In this document: positions 9,078 through 18,193 of the stretch, one piece after another | How the letters are laid out: the number at the start of each line of letters is the position of its first letter | Position numbering within the stretch: the stretch's first letter is position 1 | NCBI RefSeq assembly: GCF_016427605.1 | Contig: NZ_JAELXQ010000001.1 | Span: forward strand, 746,860-810,859 | Origin: Ochrobactrum sp. Q0168 | GTDB taxonomy: Bacteria; Pseudomonadota; Alphaproteobacteria; Rhizobiales; Rhizobiaceae | Direction of reading: 5' to 3' | DNA: 64,000 nucleotides | Translations under genes and position numbers: made by a program | Notes under the pieces: generated by a model | Told to the model about the DNA's origin: nothing | The model's input: the letters and a program-made list of their open reading frames with translations, nothing else | Database searches by the model: none

Positions 9078-9677
9078 ATGACGCAGATTCTCTATTCACC
9101 CGCTTCGCCCTACAGCGCGAAGGTGCGTATGGCCGCACATTACGCAGGCGTCCCTTTTGAAAGCGTAGTCGTGAATACCTCGGCTGAGCCGGAAAACCTC
9201 ATCACCGCCAATCCGCTCGGCAAGATTCCAACCCTCGTCACGGACGACGGCAAGGCAGTTTTTGACAGCCGCGCCATCACGCAATATCTGAACCGCGTTT
9301 CCGGCAACAAGCTCTTCCCACGCAATGCGGAAAAGCGCACCGATGCAGAGCGTTATGAAGCCATTGCTGATGGTCTGGCTGACGTTCTCCTCGCGCATGT
9401 CTACGAACGCCGCATGCGCCCGGACGAGAAAATCCACCAGCCATGGCTTGATCTGCAATGGCGCAAGGCAGAACGTGCGCTTGACCTGCTCAATGAAGCG
9501 CCTCCGCGTCTGGCGGGCAAGCTGCATGCGGGCCATATCGCCGTTGCCGCAACGCTTGGTTATCTCGCGCTGCGTTTCGATGGCAAATGGGAGCGCGGAC
9601 GTCCGAAGCTCAAGCGCTGGATCAAGCGTTATCAGGAATTGCATCCAGAATTGGCGGCTTTGCTGCCGCAGGGTTAA
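9078..9677 (+). CDS. Glutathione S-transferase family protein
   Basis: A 199-residue cytoplasmic protein. The N-terminal half is a thioredoxin-like domain starting ILYSPASPYSAKVRM, with the conserved cis-Pro in GKIPTLV and the glutathione-binding DSRAI (usually ESxAI). The C-terminal half is all-helical with the N-capping region near HIAVAATLGYL. A Ser in SPASPYS is the likely catalytic residue. The substrate is unknown; stress or detoxification roles are usual. Last gene of the rightward unit, followed by a terminator shared with the beta-lactamase. Confidence 0.9.
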   Translation: MTQILYSPASPYSAKVRMAAHYAGVPFESVVVNTSAEPENLITANPLGKIPTLVTDDGKAVFDSRAITQYLNRVSGNKLFPRNAEKRTDAERYEAIADGLADVLLAHVYERRMRPDEKIHQPWLDLQWRKAERALDLLNEAPPRLAGKLHAGHIAVAATLGYLALRFDGKWERGRPKLKRWIKRYQELHPELAALLPQG

Positions 9678-9695
9678 CTCTGGCGGTATACTATC

Positions 9696-9729
9696 AACGC
9701 CCCGGATGGCTGCCGCTATCCGGGGCGTT
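9696..9729. terminator. Intrinsic terminator between the convergent GST and ampC-type genes
   Basis: A 12-bp stem (9696-9707 with 9718-9729), GC-rich in the middle, around a 10-base loop, followed by TTTGCGTTT on the plus strand. It lies between two convergent stop codons and may serve both. Confidence 0.75.
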
Positions 9730-9741
9730 TGCGTTTATCGA

Positions 9742-10914
9742 TCAGCGATTGCCGTCCAGCGCCTTCAGGATGCGGTAACCGGCCCTGATACGCGCCTCGT
9801 TCGGATAATTGCGGTTTGCAAGCATCACTATGCCGATCTTCTTAGCTGGCACAAAGGCCACATAGGCTCCAAAGCCGCCGGTCGAACCGGTCTTGTTGAG
9901 CAGCATGTCGTCTGACGGCTGCATGGGCGGATCGAGCCTTTCGATTTTATGCGATTTCATCGCCATGTCGGAGGTGTTGCCACCAAGCAGCGTTTTCAGA
10001 CTCAGCGGATAGGTGTAACGCTCCCAGCCGAGGCTCTGCGTCATGTCGCCAACCTTGTAATAGCCGGTATGCGTGGCCGCCACAGCCTCTCGCATCGACT
10101 GGTCAAGCGATGCGCTGTCCATATTCAATTGCACGAAGCGAATCAGATCCGGTGCAGTGGTCTTAATTCCATAAGCCTGCGCGTCGAATGCACCCGGAGA
10201 CACGCGGATCGGCTTGTTGGCTTTCGAATAGCCATAAGCATAGTTCGACATCTGGCTTTCAGGCACCTGGATGAATGTATGCTTCAGACCAAATGCCGGA
10301 ATAAGCTTGTTTTCCATCACCTTGTCGAAGGGCTCGCCCATGCTTTGGGCAGCGAGATAACCGAACAGACCGATACTCGGATTCGAATAACGCCGTTGTG
10401 TTCCCGCCGGATAATCGGGCTTCCAGTTCCTGTAGTAGTCGATCATCGTCTGATGATCGGTGACGCTGTCTGCAAACTGCAAAGGCAGACCGCCAGCCGT
10501 ATAGGTGCCAAGGTCGAGCATCGAGACCTTGTCGAAGCTGCTGCCTGCCAGTTCAGGCGCGTATTTCGTCGCCGGATCGCCCAGTTTGAACGCGCCGTCC
10601 GCGAGCCCCAACCCGCCGAGCGTCGCAGTGAAGGTCTTGGAAACAGACCCGATCTCGAAGATCGTGTCTTTGGTCACCTTCTGCCCGCTTTCTTTCGAGG
10701 CGACGCCATAGCCGAAAAAGTAGGTCTCACCGCCAGCCGTCACGGCCACCGCCATTCCGGCAATCTTGTGCTCGGCCATGACCGGCTTGATCGTTTCATC
10801 GACCAGATGCCTGATTTCTTTCTCACTTAACGCACCCGCAGCCTTTGCGGATACGCTGGACAACAGGCTGGCGACGGCAGCGACACTCAAGGCGAAAACG
10901 GTAGTTTTTCTCAT
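9742..10914 (-). CDS. ampC: Class C (AmpC-type) serine beta-lactamase
   Basis: A 390-residue periplasmic enzyme with a signal peptide (hydrophobic residues about 6-22, cut near Ala-Lys-Ala-Ala). All class C active-site motifs are present: Ser90-Val-Ser-Lys93, Tyr176-Ser-Asn178 and Lys341-Thr-Gly343. Length and motifs match chromosomal cephalosporinases, and 390 residues is also the length of the OCH enzymes of Ochrobactrum. It hydrolyses beta-lactams, mainly cephalosporins. Unlike the classical inducible arrangement there is no divergent ampR; the upstream neighbour is omp25. An AAGGA lies about 16 bases before the ATG, so translation initiation may be weak. A more distant penicillin-binding-type esterase cannot be wholly excluded. 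Confidence 0.9.
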   Translation of the reverse strand: MRKTTVFALSVAAVASLLSSVSAKAAGALSEKEIRHLVDETIKPVMAEHKIAGMAVAVTAGGETYFFGYGVASKESGQKVTKDTIFEIGSVSKTFTATLGGLGLADGAFKLGDPATKYAPELAGSSFDKVSMLDLGTYTAGGLPLQFADSVTDHQTMIDYYRNWKPDYPAGTQRRYSNPSIGLFGYLAAQSMGEPFDKVMENKLIPAFGLKHTFIQVPESQMSNYAYGYSKANKPIRVSPGAFDAQAYGIKTTAPDLIRFVQLNMDSASLDQSMREAVAATHTGYYKVGDMTQSLGWERYTYPLSLKTLLGGNTSDMAMKSHKIERLDPPMQPSDDMLLNKTGSTGGFGAYVAFVPAKKIGIVMLANRNYPNEARIRAGYRILKALDGNR

Positions 10915-11040
10915 GGCTTATAAGCGATCCTTATTGTGAAACGGTTTCCCTAGCGCGTTGATTTCTCTGGCTGGTCAATACCGCACGGCAGGAAGGCTAT
11001 TGAAGGGCAAGCTGTCCGCGAAGAGAACTTCGGACAACAA

Positions 11041-11068
11041 AAAAACCGGGCAGTCGCCTGCCCGGTTT
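11041..11068 (-). terminator. Intrinsic terminator of omp25
   Basis: A 12-bp stem (11041-11052 with 11057-11068) with a TCGC loop; on the minus strand it is followed by a T-run. It lies 22 bases after the omp25 stop. Confidence 0.9.
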
Positions 11069-11090
11069 TCCGTGTTCAATTATCAGATAA

Positions 11091-11732
11091 TTAGAACTTG
11101 TAGCCCAGACCAACGCGAATGTCGTGGGTGTCGAGCTTGTTGCCAACGGTCGTGGCGTCGATGTCGTAGTCCTTGTTACCGAACTGGGTGTAGCGATATT
11201 CAACGCGGCCCAGAATGTTTTCGGTCAGCTTGGCTTCCATACCGGCACCAGCCGTCCAACCAACGCGGAACTTGCTTTCGTCGTCGCCGTTGGCGCTCAG
11301 CTTGATCTGCGAACCAGCAATACCACCGGTGATGTATGGCATGATCGGGTTCAGGTCATAGCCGAGACGTGCACGCAGCGAGCCTTCGAAGCCCTGCTTG
11401 ACTTCCAGACCTTCCTTGGACTTCTTGGCCCAGGAGTAACCGGCATCACCTTCAACACCGTATACGAACTGGTCCTGCTGGAAGTTCCAGCCAGCATAAG
11501 CGCCAGCCTTCCAGTCGTCAGGCTTGATGGTGCCGACGTAGTCGTTCTTGGCCTTGTTCCAGCCGTAGCCGAGGTACAGACCGGTATAGCCGCCAGCCCA
11601 GGTGTTCTGGGGAGCCATTTCGACCGGAGCCGGAACAGGAGGCTGTTCCTGAATGGCGTCAGCGGCAAATGCAGTCGCAGAGAACGGCAGCAGCGCAGCC
11701 GAGGCGATTACGAGAGACTTAAGAGTGCGCAT
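11091..11732 (-). CDS. omp25: Outer-membrane beta-barrel protein Omp25
   Basis: I recognise this 213-residue protein as Omp25 of Brucellaceae. It has a signal peptide ([20 protein letters not shown], cut after Ala-Phe-Ala), a Pro-rich linker, the [15 protein letters not shown] first strand, and an eight-stranded barrel ending in VGLGYKF with the terminal Phe used for outer-membrane assembly. Omp25 is a major surface protein bound to peptidoglycan and LPS in Brucella and is under BvrR/BvrS control there. AGGAG lies seven bases before the ATG at 11732; an earlier in-frame start at 11750 is not needed. It is a single-gene unit with its own terminator. Confidence 0.97.
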   Translation of the reverse strand: MRTLKSLVIASAALLPFSATAFAADAIQEQPPVPAPVEMAPQNTWAGGYTGLYLGYGWNKAKNDYVGTIKPDDWKAGAYAGWNFQQDQFVYGVEGDAGYSWAKKSKEGLEVKQGFEGSLRARLGYDLNPIMPYITGGIAGSQIKLSANGDDESKFRVGWTAGAGMEAKLTENILGRVEYRYTQFGNKDYDIDATTVGNKLDTHDIRVGLGYKF

Positions 11733-12102
11733 AGCATTCTCCTTACACAATTACGTTTGACACGGTCCCTTATCGGGCGGGCAGCGTTTTGGGAGTAAAC
11801 TGCCCATGCCGTGCTGATGGGGAGGAGGTATCGTCGGTAATTGCGGCACGAAATGCCCGCTTCTGTGAAGAAAACCAGTCGAGAAAATGGCAAAAATGCG
11901 ATGTTGCATTCTCGCAACGCCAAGCATTTGGGACTATATCAGCAAGTGCGGATTGTTGCGGGGCAATCAACCCACCCGCTCGCTGCGAGAAGCACCTGAA
12001 ATTGCTACGATTTTGTCAGCAGCCGAGCCATCTGGCGCTATTAATGGATGCAATTTGATGAGCAAAATGGCATGAAAATCACGTGAGAATCTCGATAAGA
12101 AA
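11733..12102. other. 370-base divergent intergenic region, omp25 / SDR
   Basis: No credible gene is seen. The region should hold the omp25 promoter (leftward) and the SDR-uvrC promoter (rightward). It contains the inverted repeat at 11903-11918. No riboswitch or RNA gene is evident. Confidence 0.6.
11903..11918. promoter_or_regulatory. Inverted repeat GTTGC-N6-GCAAC, candidate operator
   Basis: GTTGC at 11903-11907 and GCAAC at 11914-11918 around ATTCTC, about 170 bases upstream of omp25 and 185 upstream of the SDR start. A near-identical element lies at 38936-38951. The protein that might bind it is unknown. Confidence 0.4.
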
Positions 12103-12897
12103 GTGTTTACCGTGTTGAACGATCAGGAAGTCAGCCAGCTTGCCAAATGTCCGGTTCTTGTGACGGGCGGCGCGCGGCGCATCGGAAAGGCGATTGTCGA
12201 ATACCTCGCGGCCCATGGCTTCCCTGTTGCGATCCACTGCAACCGTTCCATCGACGAAGGGCAGGCTCTGGCCGACGCCATTATGGCGCGCGGCGGCACA
12301 GCCTGTGTTGTTCAGGCCGATCTGGCATCCGAACAGGATGTGCGCGGTCTCATTGCCCAAGCCGAGCGTCAGATCGGCCCCATCCGCCTGCTTGTCAACA
12401 ATGCTTCCCTGTTCGAGGATGACCGGGTTGGTGATCTCGACATGGCGTTGTGGGACAGGCATTTTGCGATTCATCTCAAAGCGCCGGTCATTCTTTCCGA
12501 AGCCATGGCCAAGGCCTTGCCGGAAGCAACCGATGGGTTGATCGTCAATGTGATCGACCAGCGGGTCTGGAAGCTCAATCCGAACTTTTTCTCCTATACG
12601 CTGTCCAAGACGGCGCTCTGGAATGCGACCCGAACGCTTGCGCAGGCATTGGCCCCGCGCATTCGCGTTAACGCCATCGCGCCGGGCCCCACCTTGCCGA
12701 GTGAACGGCAGCGCCCGGGCGATTTTGAACGACAGGTCAGCAAGATCGCCTTGCAGCGTGCGCCAGAATTGCCGGAATTTGGGCGTACGGTGCGTTACTT
12801 CTGGGAGAATCGTTCCATTACCGGCCAGATGATCGCGCTCGATGGCGGGCAGCATCTGGCATGGGAAACCCCCGACATTGCAGGAATCACGGAATGA
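12103..12897 (+). CDS. SDR-family oxidoreductase, pteridine-reductase (FolM/PTR1)-like
   Basis: A 264-residue short-chain dehydrogenase. The cofactor site reads TGGARRIG: an Arg where classical SDRs have Gly, the TGxxxRxG form of pteridine reductases (PTR1, FolM). The catalytic Tyr-x3-Lys is present in YTLSK, and NNASLFEDD matches the PTR-type NNAS loop. Such enzymes reduce dihydromonapterin or dihydrobiopterin with NADPH. The start is uncertain: GTG at 12103, GTG at 12112 or TTG at 12115 are all in frame. The stop overlaps the uvrC start (ATGA). Confidence 0.85.
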   Translation: MFTVLNDQEVSQLAKCPVLVTGGARRIGKAIVEYLAAHGFPVAIHCNRSIDEGQALADAIMARGGTACVVQADLASEQDVRGLIAQAERQIGPIRLLVNNASLFEDDRVGDLDMALWDRHFAIHLKAPVILSEAMAKALPEATDGLIVNVIDQRVWKLNPNFFSYTLSKTALWNATRTLAQALAPRIRVNAIAPGPTLPSERQRPGDFERQVSKIALQRAPELPEFGRTVRYFWENRSITGQMIALDGGQHLAWETPDIAGITE

Positions 12898-14990
12898 GCG
12901 GCAACCGCAAAAACCATGACGATACCGGGTCCAGTCTGCCGTCCGACGACGAGCAGGACGTGGCCGGTATTATCATTGGCGACGCGGAAGCCGAAGATGA
13001 TGACGACAGCGACGATACCGGTTCCGAAATTGTCGCCGCACCTTCCATAGCCGACCAGATCCAGTGGGATTCGTCCGATGGACTGCCGGATACGGCAGGG
13101 CTTAGCGGTCAGGATATCATCAACGCCTTTGTCAAACGCCTGCCGAACAATCCCGGCGTCTATCGCATGTTCAACAGCGGTGGTGACGTGCTTTATGTCG
13201 GCAAGGCGCGCAATCTCAAGAAACGCGTTTCCAATTATGCGCGCGGCATAGCCCATTCGAATCGCATCGTGCGGATGATCCGCGAGACGGCGATGATGGA
13301 ATTCGTCGTCACGCGCACGGAAACCGAAGCGCTGCTGCTCGAAGCCAATCTGATCAAAAGATTGCGCCCGCGCTTCAACGTTTTGATGCGCGACGACAAG
13401 TCGTTTCCCTATATCCTGCTGACTGGCGATCATCGCGCGCCCGGCATTTTCAAGCATCGTGGCGCGCGCTCGCGCAAGGGCGACTATTTCGGCCCCTTCG
13501 CGTCAGCAGGCGCTGTGGGACGCACGATCAACGCGCTGCAACGCGCCTTCCTGCTGCGCACCTGCACCGATTCGGTGTTCGAAAGCCGCACGCGTCCCTG
13601 CCTGCTCTATCAGATCAAGCGGTGCTCCGGCCCCTGCACGCACGAAATCAGCGATGCGGATTACGGAGAGCTGGTCTCCGAAGCCAAAGCATTCCTGTCA
13701 GGCAAGAGCCAGTCGGTGAAAGACCATCTGGCCACCGCCATGCAGGCCGCGTCCGCCGATCTCGATTTCGAACATGCTGCGGTCTATCGCGACCGTCTGG
13801 CAGCACTTTCGCATGTCCAGTCGCATCAGGGCATCAATCCGCAGACGGTCGAGGAAGCCGATGTTTTCGCCATCCATCAGGAAGGCGGCATGACCTGCAT
13901 TCAGGTCTTCTTCTTCCGCACCGGCCAGAACTGGGGCAACCGCGCTTATTATCCGAAGGCCGACAGCTCGCTTGGCCCGGCGGAAGTTCTGGGCGCCTTC
14001 CTGTCACAATTCTATGACGACAAGCCCTGCCCGCGCCTTGTACTTTTGTCCGAGGCCGTGGAAGAACAAGCGCTCATCGCCGAGGCGCTCTCCACCCGCG
14101 CCGGTCATAAGGTGCAGGTCAATGTGCCCCAGCGCGGCGAGAAAAAGGATCTCGTCGATCACGCACTGACGAATGCCCGCGAAGCGCTGGGCCGCAGGCT
14201 TGCCGAAACCTCGTCGCAGGCGCGTCTGTTGCAAGGCATGGCGGAGACATTCGGCCTTGCGCGCACGCCGCGCCGCATCGAGGTCTACGATAACTCGCAT
14301 ATCATGGGCACGAACGCCGTCGGCGGCATGATTGTCGCGGGGCCGGAAGGTTTCGTCAAAAACCAGTATCGCAAGTTCAATATCCGCTCGACCGACATCA
14401 CGCCGGGCGACGATTTTGGCATGATGCGCGAAGTGATCGAGCGTCGTTTCTCAAGGCTGGTGAAAGAGCATGGCGCCCCGGATGAAGCGCCCACCCCAGA
14501 CAGCCTTGAAACGCCTGAAGTAAACGACAGTTTTCCGGCCTGGCCCGATGTGATTCTCATCGATGGTGGACTGGGGCAAGTGGGGGCTGTGCGTCAGATT
14601 CTCAATGAAATGGGTATCGCCAATCTCGTCAATGCAATCGGCATCGCCAAGGGGGTGGACCGTGAAGCAGGACGTGAGCGGTTTTTCGTGGAGGGCAAAC
14701 AGCCTTTCACCCTGCCGCCCCGCGATCCCGTTCTTTACTTCATCCAGCGCCTGCGCGACGAGGCACACCGCTTTGCCATCGGCACCCACCGCGCGCGGCG
14801 CAAGAAGGAGATGGTCAAGAATCCGCTCGATGAGATTGCGGGAATCGGTCCGTCACGCAAACGCGCTTTGCTGCATCATTTCGGAACGGCAAAGGCGGTT
14901 TCGCAGGCGGCGGTGGAAGACCTGATGCAGATCGACGGCATATCAGAGGCGATGGCACGCACCATTCACGGCCATTTTCGTGACCGGTGA
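12894..14990 (+). CDS. uvrC: Excinuclease ABC subunit C
   Basis: UvrC makes both incisions in nucleotide excision repair together with UvrA-UvrB. The 698-residue protein has the GIY-YIG nuclease domain at about residues 86-165 (PGVYRMF, VLYVGKA), a Cys-containing UVR region near residue 240, the RNase H-like endonuclease domain with EVYDNSH and the DGGLGQ motif, and a helix-hairpin-helix pair at the C-terminus. The first ~75 residues are an acidic, low-complexity extension with a run of Asp/Glu/Ser. The ATG at 12894 overlaps the SDR stop; an ATG 33 bases earlier is possible but lies within the SDR gene. Confidence 0.96.
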   Translation: MSGNRKNHDDTGSSLPSDDEQDVAGIIIGDAEAEDDDDSDDTGSEIVAAPSIADQIQWDSSDGLPDTAGLSGQDIINAFVKRLPNNPGVYRMFNSGGDVLYVGKARNLKKRVSNYARGIAHSNRIVRMIRETAMMEFVVTRTETEALLLEANLIKRLRPRFNVLMRDDKSFPYILLTGDHRAPGIFKHRGARSRKGDYFGPFASAGAVGRTINALQRAFLLRTCTDSVFESRTRPCLLYQIKRCSGPCTHEISDADYGELVSEAKAFLSGKSQSVKDHLATAMQAASADLDFEHAAVYRDRLAALSHVQSHQGINPQTVEEADVFAIHQEGGMTCIQVFFFRTGQNWGNRAYYPKADSSLGPAEVLGAFLSQFYDDKPCPRLVLLSEAVEEQALIAEALSTRAGHKVQVNVPQRGEKKDLVDHALTNAREALGRRLAETSSQARLLQGMAETFGLARTPRRIEVYDNSHIMGTNAVGGMIVAGPEGFVKNQYRKFNIRSTDITPGDDFGMMREVIERRFSRLVKEHGAPDEAPTPDSLETPEVNDSFPAWPDVILIDGGLGQVGAVRQILNEMGIANLVNAIGIAKGVDREAGRERFFVEGKQPFTLPPRDPVLYFIQRLRDEAHRFAIGTHRARRKKEMVKNPLDEIAGIGPSRKRALLHHFGTAKAVSQAAVEDLMQIDGISEAMARTIHGHFRDR

Positions 14991-15110
14991 CACAATTTTG
15001 ATGCGCTTTTGCGCGGCAGCGTCATAAGGTCCGAGCAGAACACCTGCACAAGTGTTGATTTTATTGATCATCCCTGTTCATGTGCACAAAATAACGGTTA
15101 CGGCGGAACA

Positions 15111-15695
15111 ATGCAGAAAAAACATACCCTCTCCTTGCCCAACATCCTCACTTACGGACGGATTGTCGCCGTGCCGCTTGTGGTGTTGTGCTTTTTTGTG
15201 GAGGGACGCCTTGAATCCAGCGACTTCGCACGCTGGACCGCTCTTGGCCTGTTTGCGGTCGCCAGCATTACCGATTTCTTCGACGGCTATCTTGCTCGTA
15301 TCTGGAAGCAGACCTCGACGATCGGGCGCATGCTTGACCCGATCGCAGACAAGCTTCTCGTATCTGCGATTCTGCTGCTTCTGGCTGCCGATGGCACCAT
15401 TGCAGGCTGGACCCTGTGGGCGGCAATCATCATCCTGTGCCGCGAAATTCTGGTTTCGGGCCTGCGTGAATATCTCGCAGAACTCAAGGTCAGCGTTCCG
15501 GTTTCGCGTCTTGCGAAGTGGAAAACCACGGCGCAAATGGTTGCACTGGCGTTTTTGCTCGCTGGCCCTGCCGGTGATAAGATCATGCCCTATGTAACGG
15601 AACTGGGCATCGTCCTGCTCTGGATATCGGCGATCCTCACGCTTTATACGGGCTGGGATTATTTCCGCGCAGGTCTCAAGCACGTAATGGATTAA
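15111..15695 (+). CDS. pgsA: CDP-diacylglycerol-glycerol-3-phosphate 3-phosphatidyltransferase
   Basis: PgsA makes phosphatidylglycerol phosphate in the inner membrane, the committed step to phosphatidylglycerol and cardiolipin. The 194-residue protein carries the complete CDP-alcohol transferase motif: DFFDGYLAR, then Gly and the two Asp residues of GRMLDPIADK. Four or more hydrophobic helices follow. GGCGGAA precedes the ATG at 15111; a start about 100 bases further up is possible but has no ribosome-binding site. It lies about 120 bases after uvrC on the same strand and just four bases before moaD. Confidence 0.95.
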   Translation: MQKKHTLSLPNILTYGRIVAVPLVVLCFFVEGRLESSDFARWTALGLFAVASITDFFDGYLARIWKQTSTIGRMLDPIADKLLVSAILLLLAADGTIAGWTLWAAIIILCREILVSGLREYLAELKVSVPVSRLAKWKTTAQMVALAFLLAGPAGDKIMPYVTELGIVLLWISAILTLYTGWDYFRAGLKHVMD

Positions 15696-15699
15696 GCTC

Positions 15700-15957
15700 G
15701 TGAGCGTCAAAGTCGTCTATTTTGCCTGGGTGCGGGAGAAAATCGGCAAGGGTGAAGATCTCATCGTCCTCCCCTCCCCGAAAGTGACGGTCGGCGAACT
15801 CATAAGCGCGTTGAAAAGTCGTGGTGAAGAATATGAAGCGGCTTTCGAACATGGCGACGTTATCCGCGCAGCAATCAATCAGGAACATGCCGAACACCAC
15901 GAATTCATCCAGGACGGGGACGAGGTTGCTCTTTTCCCGCCCATGACGGGTGGCTGA
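15700..15957 (+). CDS. moaD: Molybdopterin synthase sulfur-carrier subunit
   Basis: An 85-residue ubiquitin-like protein ending in the required Gly-Gly (PPMTGG), whose C-terminus is turned into a thiocarboxylate to donate sulfur to precursor Z in molybdenum-cofactor synthesis. It starts with GTG at 15700, four bases after the pgsA stop, and is followed at once by moaE, its partner in the synthase complex. The window also encodes a molybdenum enzyme (3729-5867) that would use the cofactor. Confidence 0.95.
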   Translation: MSVKVVYFAWVREKIGKGEDLIVLPSPKVTVGELISALKSRGEEYEAAFEHGDVIRAAINQEHAEHHEFIQDGDEVALFPPMTGG

Positions 15958-15958
15958 G

Positions 15959-16447
15959 ATGAGCGGGCAACCGATTTGCCCGCTGTTCGTCAGCGTTCGC
16001 GAAGAAGACTTCGACGCGACTGCCGAAGTTGAAAAGCTTCGCGGCGGGCGCAAGGATATCGGGGCCATAGTCACCTTTTCCGGACTTTGCCGGGATGAAA
16101 ATGGTCGCCTCTCCGCGCTTGAACTCGAACATTATCCGGGCATGGCGGAAGCCGAAATCGGGCGCATTGCCGAGCAGGCAATGGCGCGCTGGCCGCTTCT
16201 GGGCATATCCGTCATTCATCGCTACGGACTGATCAAACCGGGCGACAATATCGTACTCGTTGCAACCGCTTCGGCCCACCGCCTTGCCGCTTTCGAAGCA
16301 GCCTCTTTTCTCATGGATTTCATGAAGACCGGCGCACCGTTCTGGAAGCGCGAACATCTCGCTGACGGCACTGCCGATGGTTGGGTCGCAGCCAAGGATG
16401 ACGACGAATTAAGTCGAAAGCGATGGGACAAATCGCAAAATACTTGA
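15959..16447 (+). CDS. moaE: Molybdopterin synthase catalytic subunit
   Basis: MoaE uses the MoaD thiocarboxylate to convert cyclic pyranopterin monophosphate into molybdopterin. The 162-residue protein has the family core: GAIVTFSG near residue 35, the LEHYPGMAE segment, HRYG, and the active-site FMKTGAPFWKRE with Lys123 and Lys130. I used the ATG at 15959, one base after the moaD stop; a GTG at 15950 overlapping moaD would add three residues. No terminator is obvious after the stop. Confidence 0.95.
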   Translation: MSGQPICPLFVSVREEDFDATAEVEKLRGGRKDIGAIVTFSGLCRDENGRLSALELEHYPGMAEAEIGRIAEQAMARWPLLGISVIHRYGLIKPGDNIVLVATASAHRLAAFEAASFLMDFMKTGAPFWKREHLADGTADGWVAAKDDDELSRKRWDKSQNT

Positions 16448-16712
16448 TGCCCGTTCAGCACCTTGATCTATTTGCAGAAAACTCTGTTTCTCTTTAAGCA
16501 CGAATTAACTATTTAAACCCCTAAAATAAACGGTAATTTGGGTGGCACTTACTTGTGCTGCCACAATTTTCACATGAAGATTTCATTATTGTCTGCGGAG
16601 TGAATCAAGCTCCTGTCAGACGCGGATCGCGGACGGAGCGACGGGCACGGCAACACTGTCACATTGGGAGAATATTCCCGACTGTGCAGGAACGAGGTTT
16701 CGGACTTTAAGA

Positions 16713-17519
16713 ATGCGAAAACTACTGAAGAGCACTCTTTCCATTGCTGCGGCACTCGTGGTCGGCCTTGGCGCGCTTGGTGGCGCAGCCTTGTTCCTGA
16801 CCACGTCCATGCCGACGAGCAGCATTGCTGCGGAGAAAACAGTCAGTGGCAAGGTCATGTATCGCGAACGCATTGCCCTGCCGCCGGAAGCCAAGCTGAC
16901 GGTGCAGCTTGCAGATATCTCGCTCGCCGATGCGCCGTCCAAGACGATTGCCGAAACGCGCATCGAATCCGCGCAGGGATCGCCGATCCCCTTCGCGATC
17001 AATTTCGACACCGACCAGATCCAGCCCGGTCACACCTACGCCTTGCAGGCCCGCATCACGGCTGGCGATACGCTCTGGTTCGTCAACGACCAGAATTACA
17101 CCATTGATCCAGCCAACCCCGGCGATCCGATAGAAATGCGCGTCGTCATGGTTCGCAAGAGCGCAGACGAGGCAGTGTCCATCGGCATCGAAGGCAAGGA
17201 CTGGCTGGCGGAAGACATTCAGGGCGGCGGCGTCATCGACAATGCCCAAACCACGCTGACCGTCACCTCCGATGGGTCCGTCAGCGGTTCCGGCGGCTGC
17301 AATCGTTATTTCAGCAAGGCGACGGTAACGGGCGAAACCATTTCCTTTGCCGAAGTCGGATCGACCTACATGCAGTGCCCTCCCGCCCTCATGAACCAGG
17401 AACGCAAATTCCTCGATACGCTGACCAGAACACGGTCATACAAGATCGATACGGTGGGCAAACTCGTCCTTCTCGATCAGGACGGCAAAGAGATCGCGAC
17501 ACTGGCGCAAAATCTCTGA
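16713..17519 (+). CDS. YbaY-type plus META-domain envelope protein
   Basis: A 268-residue protein with an N-terminal hydrophobic segment (residues about 9-32) followed by Ser-Ile-Ala-Ala, which fits a signal peptide or an anchor; there is no lipobox Cys. Residues about 44-145 resemble the YbaY/type III secretion pilotin-like domain (KVMYRERIALPPEAKLTVQL). Residues about 160-265 are a META (HslJ-like) domain with GCNRYFS and MQCP, where the two Cys could pair. META domains occur in heat-shock and stress-linked envelope proteins; the exact role is unknown. Single gene, ending at a terminator shared with ndk. Confidence 0.85.
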   Translation: MRKLLKSTLSIAAALVVGLGALGGAALFLTTSMPTSSIAAEKTVSGKVMYRERIALPPEAKLTVQLADISLADAPSKTIAETRIESAQGSPIPFAINFDTDQIQPGHTYALQARITAGDTLWFVNDQNYTIDPANPGDPIEMRVVMVRKSADEAVSIGIEGKDWLAEDIQGGGVIDNAQTTLTVTSDGSVSGSGGCNRYFSKATVTGETISFAEVGSTYMQCPPALMNQERKFLDTLTRTRSYKIDTVGKLVLLDQDGKEIATLAQNL

Positions 17520-17540
17520 TCTGATTTGAGAGAAGATACA

Positions 17541-17568
17541 AAAAAGCCGGGCTCGCGCCCGGCTTTTT
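17541..17568. terminator. Bidirectional terminator between the META-domain gene and ndk
   Basis: A perfect 12-bp stem (17541-17552 with 17557-17568), loop TCGC, with A-run and T-run flanks between two convergent genes. Confidence 0.9.
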
Positions 17569-17586
17569 TCATGCATATGGAGCGGA

Positions 17587-18009
17587 TTAGCCGACGATTT
17601 CGGTGCCCGAGAACCAGTAAGCGATTTCTTCGGCAGCGGTTTCCGGAGCGTCGGAACCGTGAACCGAGTTTTCGCCGATCGACAGGGCGAATTCCTTGCG
17701 GATCGTGCCGGCGTCTGCGTTTGCAGGGTTGGTGGCGCCCATGACTTCGCGGTTCTTGGTGATTGCGTTTTCACCTTCGAGAACCTGAACGATCGTCGGG
17801 CCGGAAGACATGAATTCAGTCAGTTCGCCGAAGAAAGGACGGTCTTTGTGAACAGCGTAGAAGCCCTGTGCTTCACGCAGGCTCATCCAGACGCGCTTCG
17901 AAGCGACAACACGCAGACCAGCTTCTTCAAGCTTGGCGGTGATTGCGCCGGTGAGGTTGCGGCGGGTCGCGTCGGGCTTGATCATGGAGAAGGTACGTTC
18001 GATTGCCAT
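17587..18009 (-). CDS. ndk: Nucleoside diphosphate kinase
   Basis: Ndk moves the gamma phosphate from ATP to other NDPs through a phosphohistidine, balancing NTP and dNTP pools. The 140-residue protein is of standard length with the ATP-binding start [11 protein letters not shown] and the active-site His117 in NSVHGSD. Single gene read leftwards; downstream terminator at 17541-17568. Confidence 0.97.
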   Translation of the reverse strand: MAIERTFSMIKPDATRRNLTGAITAKLEEAGLRVVASKRVWMSLREAQGFYAVHKDRPFFGELTEFMSSGPTIVQVLEGENAITKNREVMGATNPANADAGTIRKEFALSIGENSVHGSDAPETAAEEIAYWFSGTEIVG

Positions 18010-18193
18010 TATGACACCTTGTTTGCTGGGAAATTTCAGAAAAGTGAGGCTCTATACCGTCGATAGGCCGAATTGCCAAGAGGCGGCTGGATTTAGAACA
18101 CATCCGTTATCGCCTAGCAGCTTGAGACGGCACAAATTTGAAGGCATAGATAATGCCACTCCGATTCAATCTGTCAGATAGTGGGGGAATTGC

